Shown here: in pieces, positions 12,273 through 21,667 of the stretch
How the letters are laid out: the number at the start of each line of letters is the position of its first letter
How positions within the stretch are numbered: the first letter of the stretch is position 1
Assembly (NCBI GenBank): GCA_938015435.1
Contig: CALLPN010000001.1
Span: forward strand, 372,001 to 436,000
Length of the DNA: 64,000 nucleotides
DNA from: an uncultured Saprospiraceae bacterium
GTDB taxonomy: Bacteria; Bacteroidota; Bacteroidia; Chitinophagales; Saprospiraceae
Reading direction: 5' to 3'
Program-made: the position numbers and the translations under genes
Notes under the pieces: model-generated
Database searches by the model: none
Told to the model about the DNA's origin: nothing
Seen by the model: only the letters and a program-made list of their open reading frames with translations

Positions 12273-12310
12273 ACAAAAAAAAAAGCGCTTCTCAAAATTG
12301 AGAAGCGCTT
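12273..12310 (-). terminator. attenuator terminator upstream of ilvD
   Basis: Minus strand AAGCGCTTCTCAA-(TT)-TTGAGAAGCGCTT: perfect 13-bp arms (12298-12310 / 12283-12295), then a run of T on the minus strand (A-run 12275-12284 on plus; last bases overlap the stem). Lies between leader ORF and ilvD. Confidence 0.9.
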
Positions 12311-12340
12311 ATATATTATTTCATAATTAGCAATATCTTC

Positions 12341-12406
12341 TCAGGTCGTACATTGAATAATGACAACAATAATAATGATTGATATAATGCTAAAATTTGT
12401 ATTCAT
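12341..12406 (-). CDS. ilvL: ilv operon leader peptide MNTNFSIISIIIIVVIIQCTT
   Basis: Minus strand ATG AAT ACA AAT TTT AGC ATT ATA TCA ATC ATT ATT ATT GTT GTC ATT ATT CAA TGT ACG ACC TGA: 21 codons with 8 Ile and 2 Val; stop codon overlaps a segment complementary to the terminator 5' arm. Too short for the ORF track. Confidence 0.85.
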   Translation of the reverse strand: MNTNFSIISIIIIVVIIQCTT

Positions 12407-12747
12407 ATTTTTTCGTGCATCTAAGCACTTATAAGTTTGAATGCGTAAATCTATACTATATATTCACATAATTCGCAAAAACCATTAAATTAATTTGATA
12501 AAACTCTACTATATCCTAGTAATTTAGATAATACGAATATGCATCAAGTATATACTTAGCTATTAGTAACCAGACATTTAGAAATGAATTAGCTAAGTGA
12601 TTATTAATAATAATTAAAGAAAAAAACATATGAAAATAAATTTTCGTTTTTTAAAAATTGAATGAAAACTGACACAATTATGTATTTTTCAACTCTAATG
12701 TATCTATAAAACTTGTTGCCCTAAATTAGTAGAAGCTTATAAAAATA

Positions 12748-12786
12748 AAAAAAGCAGTAAAGAATTAAATCTTGACTGCTTTTTTT
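12748..12786 (-). terminator. Rho-independent terminator downstream of the 12830-13207 gene
   Basis: AAAAAAGCAGT...ACTGCTTTTTT inverted repeat with flanking A/T runs. Confidence 0.65.
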
Positions 12787-12829
12787 ATTTTAAAGTATCC
12801 GTGTAACTAGGTACGGTAGTTTCTAGAAT

Positions 12830-13207
12830 TTAATCAACAACGTCTGTGATATTTATCCTTGCAACAATAGCGTCTTCTGCGCCTTTGTTTGCTACCATAA
12901 TCATTGCAGTTATAAACTGCCTTTCTTCGAAATCAAAAGTAGATGCATCAGCTACAGAAATCTTTCCTGTTAAAGGAGTGACCGCTAAAGCTCCTGCTGG
13001 ATCTTGTGACATAATTTCAAAAGTCAAAATACCTCTATTAGTGGTAGCCGCAATACTACCTAAGGTCTGACCGTTTTGAGGATTTTCCGCAACGTCAACC
13101 ACAAACTCTGTGGCTGAAACTTCAATTGGTAAAAGGTCGTCTCCGCAAGACATTAATGATAGTGTAATTGAAGACACTATCAAAAACCCTAAAAAATTAA
13201 TCTTCAT
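12830..13207 (-). CDS. small lipoprotein with one cadherin-like domain
   Basis: 125 aa; lipobox-like SSITLSLMSCGDD; VAENPQNGQTLGSI...TFDFEERQFITAMIMVANKGAED resembles cadherin-repeat core motifs. Confidence 0.65.
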   Translation of the reverse strand: MKINFLGFLIVSSITLSLMSCGDDLLPIEVSATEFVVDVAENPQNGQTLGSIAATTNRGILTFEIMSQDPAGALAVTPLTGKISVADASTFDFEERQFITAMIMVANKGAEDAIVARINITDVVD

Positions 13208-13535
13208 ACTCAGTATTCTCTTATTTTATTAGTCAATCAAAATGCCATCGTTCTCGTAAATGACAACTATCATGCATAAGACACATAAATCTCAAAGTCA
13301 CCCTACCCAATTGTTATTTTTTTTTTATAAGATTATAAAGTTTAATCATCTTATAACTAGAACACTTTAGCTCACAAAAACCACATTGATCTATGCAGAA
13401 AAACTCTGTCTAATGACGAGTTACTACAAGGTTTATCAGACTTATCTGCCAAGCAATACAATCATTTTAAAATTTGTAGTTTAAAATGATATATTATACA
13501 AATTGATAATACAATATCTATACCATTTTGTATAG

Positions 13536-13570
13536 AAGAAGCCCTTGCTACAGAGTAACAAGGGCTTCTT
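13536..13570 (-). terminator. terminator hairpin downstream of topA (possibly bidirectional)
   Basis: AAGAAGCCCTTG...CAAGGGCTTCTT perfect 12-bp arms. Confidence 0.7.
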
Positions 13571-13621
13571 TTGTATAAAATACTATTGACGACCTGAAAA
13601 ATATCGTCGATAAGATTATGT

Positions 13622-16204
13622 CTACTTTTTCTTTGCGGCTGGCTTCTTTTTCGCTGGTGCTTTTTTCTTCTTAGCCGCTGCTTTCTTTTTCTTCACAAAT
13701 GCTCCAGGATATTCAGCCTCAATTAACTTCATAAATTCTTCCTTCTTCATTTCTTTAGCCTGCTCTGGCGTAATCCGCTCATCGTTAATCTTAGGTATCT
13801 TAACGTTTTTCTTTTTGTACTTGATAAATGGGCCCCATCTTCCATTTTCGACTGTAAAGCCTTCATCTGGAAACTGGAATATATATCTATTGGCTTCTTT
13901 CTCTATCTTCGCTGCTATCAATCCATGCATGTCTTCTTGGCTAAGGTTGTCAGCGTCATATCTCGCAGGTATGTTGATGAACATAGACTTATACTTAAGG
14001 AATGGACCAAATCGACCTTTCCCTTTAGTTACATCCTCACCTTGGTATGTTGTGACTGGCTTATCTTCTTCCAGTTTAATCTTAACGTACTCTATGGCTT
14101 TATCGAGATCTAAGGACATTGGATCCTCAGTCTTTGGAATATTTACATATTTCTCATCATACTTGATATATGGACCGAATCGACCTTGATTGATAGTTAC
14201 CTCTACACCTTCGAAGTTTCCAAGCGTCTTAGGAAATTTAAATAACTCTAATACTTCTTCAAGAGTGATCGTCTCCATAGATTGGCCAGGTTGTAGGCTT
14301 GAGAATCTTGGTTTCCCTTCCTCTCCTACTTCTTCTCTAGTACCAATCTGTGCGGCTGGACCATATCTTGACATTTGAACCAATATAGTATGTCCAGTTT
14401 TTTCATCTATTCCTAATTCTCTCTTTCCTTTAGCTCTTTCCGCATTCTCGATCGTATCTTCGACCTTGGCATGGAATGGATCATAAAAACTCATAATCCA
14501 ACTCTGCCAGTCTTTACCCCCTGCCGCTATTCCATCCAGTTGATCCTCTACTTCTGCTGTAAAGTTAAAGTTCATCACATCCTTAAAATGCTCAGTCAAG
14601 AAATCCGTAACTACCATTCCTATATCACTTGCATATAGTCTATTACTCGTAGATCCTGTAATCTCTGTCTGCTTTACCATCTCCACATTACTCCCTCTAA
14701 GGCTATAAAGATCATATTCTCTTTCGATCCCTTCTCTACTTTCTTTTGTAACATAACCTCTTCCTTTATCCATAATCTTGGAAATCGTAGGGGCATATGT
14801 TGATGGTCTTCCGATACCTAGCTCTTCTAGTTTCTTTACTAAACTCGCTTCCGTATATCTTGCTGGACCTCTAGTAAATTTCTCAGTTGCCAACATCTCA
14901 TCAAGATCAAGCATCTGTGCTACATTTAGTGGAGGTAATATTCCTTTAGCTTCACCTTCTTCCTCATCGTCATCTTTGGCTTCCATGTATACTTTTAGGA
15001 ATCCTTCAAATTTCAATACCTCTCCTACTGCCTTTAGCGTTTTATCTGTAATCGTAGAAATGCCGATCGTCACGGTCGTCTTCTCAAGTTCGGCTGGAGC
15101 CATTTGTGATGCTACTGTACGCTTCCATATCAACTCATACAACCTCTTCTGGTCGTCATCTGCACCAAGATTACGCTTATCTATATATGCAGGTCTGATG
15201 GCCTCGTGAGCTTCCTGTGCATTGGAATCTTTTGACTTAAACTTACGTGGCTCTGAGAATTCTTCACCATAATCATTAATAATCGTTGAGGTAATAGCAT
15301 CTTGAGCCGTCTGGCTTAGGGATGTACTATCCGTTCTCATATATGAGATAAAGCCTTGCTCATATAACCTTTGAGCTACGCTCATGGTACGAGATACACC
15401 AAAACCTAATTTTCTACTCGCATCTTGCTGTAGTGTAGAAGTGATAAATGGAGCTGCAGGCTTTCTTTTAAGCGGCTTTTTGACGATGTCATTGATTTTA
15501 AAATCAGCTCCATTACATTTATCTAAAAATGCCTTTGCATCATCTCCTACAGCTATTTTTTCGGATAGTTCTGCTTGCAGTTTGACCATTTGTCCTGCTG
15601 CATTCTTTACATTAAAATCTGCTGTAACTCTATAATAAGGGGTAGTTGTAAATTTCTGAATTTCTCTCTCTCTATCTGCGATCAGCTTAACAGTTACTGA
15701 TTGTACTCTACCTGCAGATAGCTTGTTCTTTACTTTTCTCCATAGTACACCAGACAATTCGAACCCTACAATTCTATCAAGTATTCTACGTGCCTGTTGT
15801 GCGTTGACTAGGTCCATATCAACTAATCGCGGTTCCAATACTGCCTTTTGTATAGCCGGTTTAGTAATCTCACGGAATACGATACGAGGAGTAGTAGCAA
15901 CATCCAAGTTAAGTTCTTCGCAAAGGTGCCATGAAATGGCCTCTCCTTCGCGATCTTCATCCGTCGCTAACCAAACCTCGTCTACCTTTTTGGCAGCCGT
16001 TTTAAGTTCATTTACTACTTTGGTTTTTTCTGGAGAGACTACATAATTAGGTGTAAATCTGTCTTCGACGCTGATCCCATTTTTACCTTTATCTAGATCT
16101 CTGATGTGTCCATAACTAGACTTCACCGTAAAATCTTTACCCAGGTATTTTTCTATGGTCTTTGCTTTCGCAGGGGACTCTACTATAAGGAGTTTCTTAG
16201 CCAT
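13622..16204 (-). CDS. topA: DNA topoisomerase I with Lys/Ala-rich C-terminal tail
   Basis: 860 aa; LLIVESPAKAKTIEKYLG Toprim start, FISYMRTDSTSLS active site, tail KKKKAAAKKKKAPAKKKPAAKKK. Confidence 0.97.
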   Translation of the reverse strand: MAKKLLIVESPAKAKTIEKYLGKDFTVKSSYGHIRDLDKGKNGISVEDRFTPNYVVSPEKTKVVNELKTAAKKVDEVWLATDEDREGEAISWHLCEELNLDVATTPRIVFREITKPAIQKAVLEPRLVDMDLVNAQQARRILDRIVGFELSGVLWRKVKNKLSAGRVQSVTVKLIADREREIQKFTTTPYYRVTADFNVKNAAGQMVKLQAELSEKIAVGDDAKAFLDKCNGADFKINDIVKKPLKRKPAAPFITSTLQQDASRKLGFGVSRTMSVAQRLYEQGFISYMRTDSTSLSQTAQDAITSTIINDYGEEFSEPRKFKSKDSNAQEAHEAIRPAYIDKRNLGADDDQKRLYELIWKRTVASQMAPAELEKTTVTIGISTITDKTLKAVGEVLKFEGFLKVYMEAKDDDEEEGEAKGILPPLNVAQMLDLDEMLATEKFTRGPARYTEASLVKKLEELGIGRPSTYAPTISKIMDKGRGYVTKESREGIEREYDLYSLRGSNVEMVKQTEITGSTSNRLYASDIGMVVTDFLTEHFKDVMNFNFTAEVEDQLDGIAAGGKDWQSWIMSFYDPFHAKVEDTIENAERAKGKRELGIDEKTGHTILVQMSRYGPAAQIGTREEVGEEGKPRFSSLQPGQSMETITLEEVLELFKFPKTLGNFEGVEVTINQGRFGPYIKYDEKYVNIPKTEDPMSLDLDKAIEYVKIKLEEDKPVTTYQGEDVTKGKGRFGPFLKYKSMFINIPARYDADNLSQEDMHGLIAAKIEKEANRYIFQFPDEGFTVENGRWGPFIKYKKKNVKIPKINDERITPEQAKEMKKEEFMKLIEAEYPGAFVKKKKAAAKKKKAPAKKKPAAKKK

Positions 16205-16506
16205 TGCTAATAATCGATTTTGATATGTTATACCAGTTCTACTGCAGAACGGTAATAATTATTTTGGTAAAATACAGACAAACCATAAGATTAACGGACG
16301 TTACGTACATCACAAAACCAATATTTATCCGTAATAAAAGCTCACTAAATGATCATAATTAATCATATAACTAGTGCACTTACTTCGCACAAAGCTATAA
16401 ATATTTACAATTAATATAGAAATGATTTATATATGATGCCATTTTAGTCTTGTCACGTCCAAACTATTCCAGTAGAAAAACACGGTAAAAAAAGTACAAA
16501 TAAGAA

Positions 16507-16533
16507 AAGTGGCTATCAAAAGATAAGCCACTT
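16507..16533 (-). terminator. candidate terminator downstream of the 16582-17115 gene
   Basis: AAGTGGCTATC-AAAA-GATAAGCCACTT imperfect hairpin (one bulge). Confidence 0.4.
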
Positions 16534-16581
16534 CACCACTCCATATAGAGCATAATTTATACCAAATTATTATTAGACCAT

Positions 16582-17115
16582 TTACTTACCTCCATCTTTT
16601 GGAATCGGTGTTGTCTTAATAGTAGTTATATCTTTATTCAATCCATTCTTCTTTTTTCGCGCGTCGCTCAATTGGGCGATCACCTCTTTCTCGTTAGCAG
16701 GATTGCCATTGAGGTCTCTATGGAGCATCATCATTAGGAAAGTCGACATATCATCAGGATGAGATACGCCCATACTTTTGAGGTGTTCTCCTAATCTAGA
16801 TCCTTCATAGAAATTCCAGTTGAATCTGATCCATCTTCCAAGACCAAAATGTAATTTCCTCACTACTTCACCTTCTGAATGAGTACTAAATTTTGCCATA
16901 GCCTCTTTAGGAGACATCTCCTTCAACTCCTTGATTGCTTCGATGTGGTCTTTTGGGATATAAACCCCATTGATACGGCTTTTCTTGATATTCTTAGCGT
17001 ATTTCGCTTCCGCAGCTTCTGGTGTAGTAGGCGAAGGAGAGTTTTCTTGCCCATATGAAGAAGACAATACCAAAGTAGAAAGAATTAAAATTATGGCTCT
17101 TGCGAACATGGTCAT
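16582..17115 (-). CDS. hypothetical exported protein (177 aa)
   Basis: Signal peptide MTMFARAIILILSTLVLSSSYG; DUF-like body (MSPKEAMAKFSTHSEGEVVRKLHFGLGRWIRFNWNFYEGSRLGEHLKSMGVSHPDDMSTFLMMMLHR). Confidence 0.7.
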   Translation of the reverse strand: MTMFARAIILILSTLVLSSSYGQENSPSPTTPEAAEAKYAKNIKKSRINGVYIPKDHIEAIKELKEMSPKEAMAKFSTHSEGEVVRKLHFGLGRWIRFNWNFYEGSRLGEHLKSMGVSHPDDMSTFLMMMLHRDLNGNPANEKEVIAQLSDARKKKNGLNKDITTIKTTPIPKDGGK

Positions 17116-17369
17116 TTGTTTGATGTACGATAAGTATAACTACAACTTTAGTGCTAATAGTTTAAATGTGATGATTTTTGTGGGATTATTAACAGAATCG
17201 TGAGGACACCTATCTTAGATCTACTTTGTAACTGAGGTTTGCAAAATTAACGCTTATATCATCTATTATCGTGGCAAGCTGTAAAATAGTACGTTGAATC
17301 AAAAAACTGCATTTGGCTGAGCAATGCTATCTTTGTGGCATCCATTCATTTAATTAACCGAATCTTTCT

Positions 17370-17657
17370 TTGCCAATAAAATTCATCCGTTCACTTTCAA
17401 TACTTGAGATTAGTCTGATGCAGATTATATTATATAGTCTTATATGGCTAACTAATGAATATCTAGCTACCCTACTGACGTTTATCATGGTGCCTATATT
17501 TCTTGGGATCACATTCATCTCATGGTTAAGTGATCGAGTAGAAGCTTCTCGGGTTGGTGGCAAGTATTATCTGGGTATGATAGTCTCTATTATAATTCCT
17601 CTATTGGTAGCAGCCTTCTTTGTTTGGGCTTATGAAGGTGTGATGGATATATTTTAA
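17370..17657 (+). CDS. small membrane protein (95 aa, probably 3 TM)
   Basis: Hydrophobic segments; the overlapping antisense ORF 17354-17563 is less plausible. Confidence 0.55.
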   Translation: MPIKFIRSLSILEISLMQIILYSLIWLTNEYLATLLTFIMVPIFLGITFISWLSDRVEASRVGGKYYLGMIVSIIIPLLVAAFFVWAYEGVMDIF

Positions 17658-17745
17658 TACCAAGTATAATGTCAGTTTACAAATTCTTCAAGTGATCCAT
17701 CTGATATAATCGCTTGCAGATTCCCTTTAAGCAACATCAATTATC

Positions 17746-19020
17746 CTACGTCTTCCTCTTCTTCTTTTGTGCTGCTGGAAATAAGACATTGTTCAATATC
17801 AATCTATAGCCTGGACTTGTTGGATGCAAATTGAGATCTGTTTCTGGATCCCCTACGAAATGACGGTAATCCTCAGGATCATGGCCACCATAGAATGTAA
17901 ATGTACCGTAACCATAAGGAGAATGAATATACCTCACTTCTCCAGCTGGCTTAGTTTCACCCAATACAAGTACCACTGATTTGAGGTGTTCTTTTCTATA
18001 TGCTGTGGCTTGGCCCATAAAGCCTTTCACTGTACGCGTATGATTTTGATTGAGCATAGTAGGTATAGGATCCCATTTTGCACTGAAATCAAACAATGTG
18101 AAATAGTCATTTTCAGGACTAACCTTTCTGTTCTTATTATCTATAGATGAATGCTCATATTCCATAGGATTCATCCTTAGAGTGAAATCCTTGAAAGCAA
18201 GCGTCTGAGTAAAGTCAAGATGGTCTTGAGCTCCTTTCTCTGCGCCATCTCCATCATATATTTTGGCACATATATCATGACCTTGAGCTGCTAAAGCAAT
18301 ATCATAAGTATCTGTCGCAGAGCACATGGCAAACATAAATCCTCCTCCTTCTACATATTCCTTGATCTGAAGAGCGACTTTGAGTTTGAGTTGAGAGACC
18401 TTTTCAAATCCTAAGCTAGTGGCCAACTCTTCCATCTTTTTTTGATTTTCACGATACCAAGGCTTACTTCCTTGAGAAGCATAGAATTTTCCATACTGAC
18501 CCGTAAAATCTTCATGATGTAAGTGCAACCAATCGTATTCGGCCAATTTATTCTCTATTACGTCTCTGTCGTAAATCGTCTCATAAGGTATCTCTGCGTA
18601 AGTAAGAACCAATGTCACGGCATCATCCCATGGCTGTACTTTTTCACCTCTAGCATTGAAATCTGGTGTATAAACCGCAATCTTGGGAGCTTTCTCAAGC
18701 TTAATAGCTTCTTGATTCTTTTCTGGATCTGCTATTTCTTCTCTAATCGCTAAAAACTTAGCATTAGGAATCACTTCGTAGTCTACTCCTCGGACCTTTA
18801 GCTCTGCTTCTGCTCTATTGCTGTGCTGAAAAGCGAAACTTCCTCCTCGGTAATTGAGTAACCAATAAGTCTCAACTTCATTTTCTAGTACCCAGAAAGT
18901 GACACCATATGCTTTGAGATGATTACGCTGAGACTTAGCATCCATTGGAATCAGTATGTAAGATGCCTTAGCCACAAGGCTAATCGTTACAAATGCGAGT
19001 AGGAATATTATTTTTTTCAT
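17746..19020 (-). CDS. secreted protein of the Bacteroidota family often labelled 'asparagine synthetase B'
   Basis: 424 aa; signal peptide; SYILIPMDAKSQRNHLKAYGVTFWVLENEVETYWLLNYRGGSFAF start recognised from memory; no Asn-synthetase motifs seen. Confidence 0.7.
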   Translation of the reverse strand: MKKIIFLLAFVTISLVAKASYILIPMDAKSQRNHLKAYGVTFWVLENEVETYWLLNYRGGSFAFQHSNRAEAELKVRGVDYEVIPNAKFLAIREEIADPEKNQEAIKLEKAPKIAVYTPDFNARGEKVQPWDDAVTLVLTYAEIPYETIYDRDVIENKLAEYDWLHLHHEDFTGQYGKFYASQGSKPWYRENQKKMEELATSLGFEKVSQLKLKVALQIKEYVEGGGFMFAMCSATDTYDIALAAQGHDICAKIYDGDGAEKGAQDHLDFTQTLAFKDFTLRMNPMEYEHSSIDNKNRKVSPENDYFTLFDFSAKWDPIPTMLNQNHTRTVKGFMGQATAYRKEHLKSVVLVLGETKPAGEVRYIHSPYGYGTFTFYGGHDPEDYRHFVGDPETDLNLHPTSPGYRLILNNVLFPAAQKKKRKT

Positions 19021-19286
19021 ATTTCTTATCTTTGATTAGATCTAAATACTTGGCAATCATTAATTTTCAAGCCGATAACAGACCCCTTCAACATTTTTTG
19101 GCTTTATTAGCCAATCAAAATAACGATTATCACGTTACTTTAATTCTATTAGGAAGATTTACATTAGGTGAAAGTTTTCTTAATAGTCACCAAAATTAGG
19201 ATCATTACCCTATAACACCTACACAGTTTAGATTTATTTTTAATATTTGCATAGCATTTTCACTAGCAGTGACTCAATAGATATAC

Positions 19287-21386
19287 GTGATTCAGAATTT
19301 ACATTTTCAATATCCTACTTGGTTTTTACTTATTTGCCTACTCTTAGGCGTTGGGTATTCACTGTTTTTATATTTTCGAGAACGGAAGTTTGACGAAGCA
19401 CCCAAGTGGACTCGTCCAGTATTGGCAGTGCTTAGATCTTTGTCTGTAGCCGCTATAGCAGCATTATTACTTTCACCGTTTATCAAGACGGTCAAAGAAG
19501 ATATCCAAGAAGCGATTGTAATAGTCGCTCAAGATCATAGTAGTTCAGTGACTTCGGAGATGAGTGATAGTGAGTTGTCGCAGTTTATCGCCAGCTCTAC
19601 TGCTATGACAGATAAACTTGGTACTAAGTATGAAACTAAGCGACTTTCATTCGGAGAAGCGGTAACAGAAGGTTCTATTGATACTTTTTCACAGCAAGTG
19701 ACTAACTTATCATCTTTGATCGATTATGTAAATGACAACTATGCGGACCAAAATCTGGGCGCTTTGATCATTACATCTGACGGCATCTATAATGAAGGTA
19801 AAAATCCGATTTATAGCAAACTAAATATGACCGCTCCCATCTACACAGTAGCTATGGGAGATACAACTAGAAGAAAGGATATATTGATAAAAAACGTATT
19901 CCACAATAAGATAGCCTATCTCGGTGATAAGTTCTCTATCCAGGCAGATGTACAAGCGATCAATGCTTCTGGTGAAAGTACTAAGCTCAAAGTACAGCAA
20001 ATGAGTACCGGTGGCAAAGTACTCAAAGAGCAAGTGATCAAGATCAAAGGTGACGATTATTTCTCTACTAAAGACATCGTACTAGAGGCAAGTACTACCG
20101 GTAATATCAAATATCGAATCAGTGTGCAAGGCATCAAAAACGAAATGTCGTCGGCCAATAATTACAAAGACATATTCATAGAAGTACTCGATGCCAGGCA
20201 AAAAATATTGATACTAGCTAATTCTCCACACCCTGATTTGGGTGCCATAAAGTCACTAATCACTACGAACAAAAACTATGAAGTAGATATCAAATATCCA
20301 CAAGGAAAGAACTACAACATTAACGATTATAATGTAGTCATAATGCATAATCTACCTTCAAAAACAAACAAGGTTGTGGGAGATTTGGATCAAATCAAAA
20401 GAAGAAATATATCTACTTTGTATGTCCTAGGATCTCAGACTGATATCACGGCTTTCAACAAAGTACAGAATGTGGTAAGCCTAGGTGGTAATAGCACATC
20501 ATTAGAAAATATACAAGCTGAGGTAAACCAAAGCTTTAGTCTATTCACTACTTCTGATGATATCAAAAGGAAGCTTGGTCAGTTTCCTCCGTTAGTTACA
20601 CCATTTGGAAAATATGTTGCCAGCGCTACGACACAATCTTTGATCAATCAAAATATTAGTAAAGTAAAGACTGAATATCCATTACTTGCATTTAGTAATA
20701 GTGAAGGAAAACGTCAAGCGATACTTGCTGGAGAAGGCATATGGAAATGGAGAGTTTTCGATTACTTGCAACACGATAGTTACTTGCTTACCCAAGAGTT
20801 AGTTAATAAGACTATCCAATATCTATCGTTGAAAGATGATAAACGAAAATTCCGATCATCGAATAGCAAAAACATCTATAAAGAAAATGAGAGTGTCATA
20901 CTCGATGCTCAGCTCTATAATGAGAATTACGAATCTATTAACGATCCAGAAGTAAACGTAACCATCTCAAATGCCGGAGGTAAAGAATTTAACTTTATAA
21001 TGAATCGAACTCAAAACTTCTACACGCTTGACGCGGGTAGATTTGCAGAAGGAAATTATAGATATACCACAAGGACTAATCTTGGAGGTAAATCGTATGA
21101 AGACAAAGGAAGATTCTCAGTGCAATCTATTCAACTAGAAAACTTTGATCTTACAGCAAGGCATAGCGTACTGAAATCACTAAGTGAGAAGTACGGTGGG
21201 AAGATGATTTACCCTAATGAAATGGACGCACTTGCGACTGAGATTGTAGAGTCTGATTCCCTCAAACCAGTTATATTCCAATCGAGTAAAACGCAATCTA
21301 TTATGCACCTCAGATGGCTATTCTTTGTATTGGCAGGACTGCTAATCCTCGAATGGTTTATCAGGAGATATATGGGATCGTACTAA
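19287..21386 (+). CDS. membrane-anchored VWA-like conserved protein
   Basis: 699 aa; two N-terminal TM segments, VWA-like core (AIVIVAQDHSSSVTSEMSDSE, LGALIITSDGIYNEGKNP), C-terminal TM; GTG start. Confidence 0.7.
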   Translation: MIQNLHFQYPTWFLLICLLLGVGYSLFLYFRERKFDEAPKWTRPVLAVLRSLSVAAIAALLLSPFIKTVKEDIQEAIVIVAQDHSSSVTSEMSDSELSQFIASSTAMTDKLGTKYETKRLSFGEAVTEGSIDTFSQQVTNLSSLIDYVNDNYADQNLGALIITSDGIYNEGKNPIYSKLNMTAPIYTVAMGDTTRRKDILIKNVFHNKIAYLGDKFSIQADVQAINASGESTKLKVQQMSTGGKVLKEQVIKIKGDDYFSTKDIVLEASTTGNIKYRISVQGIKNEMSSANNYKDIFIEVLDARQKILILANSPHPDLGAIKSLITTNKNYEVDIKYPQGKNYNINDYNVVIMHNLPSKTNKVVGDLDQIKRRNISTLYVLGSQTDITAFNKVQNVVSLGGNSTSLENIQAEVNQSFSLFTTSDDIKRKLGQFPPLVTPFGKYVASATTQSLINQNISKVKTEYPLLAFSNSEGKRQAILAGEGIWKWRVFDYLQHDSYLLTQELVNKTIQYLSLKDDKRKFRSSNSKNIYKENESVILDAQLYNENYESINDPEVNVTISNAGGKEFNFIMNRTQNFYTLDAGRFAEGNYRYTTRTNLGGKSYEDKGRFSVQSIQLENFDLTARHSVLKSLSEKYGGKMIYPNEMDALATEIVESDSLKPVIFQSSKTQSIMHLRWLFFVLAGLLILEWFIRRYMGSY

Positions 21387-21490
21387 AATTTTAAACACTA
21401 AGAATCTCTTCTATAAAGAAACACGGTAAACTTTGACCCGCAAATTTCAATGCTTAAACTAATCTTTACAGGCTCAATGGATGACTCCTA

Positions 21491-21515
21491 AGTTATAGGG
21501 AATTTCCCTATAACT
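21491..21515. repeat. perfect palindrome (12-bp arms, 1-nt centre)
   Basis: AGTTATAGGGAA-T-TTCCCTATAACT, followed by a partial direct copy AATTCCCTATA. Confidence 0.85.
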
Positions 21516-21667
21516 AATTCCCTATACTCCCTTTGATCTTGGAAAGAAGTATTACTTAAGAATCATATATAAAAGATTAACCTTATCATGCGTAAAACCT
21601 TCCTAGGCAAGAGATGTTAACTACCTTTGGAGTTCATACTATTATTACTATATAAACCTATACCAAC

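Noticed and set aside
13318-13360. T-run plus TTATAAGAT...ATCTTATAA inverted repeat as terminator
   Set aside because: T-run lies on the wrong side of the stem for either neighbouring gene; AT-only stem likely by chance.
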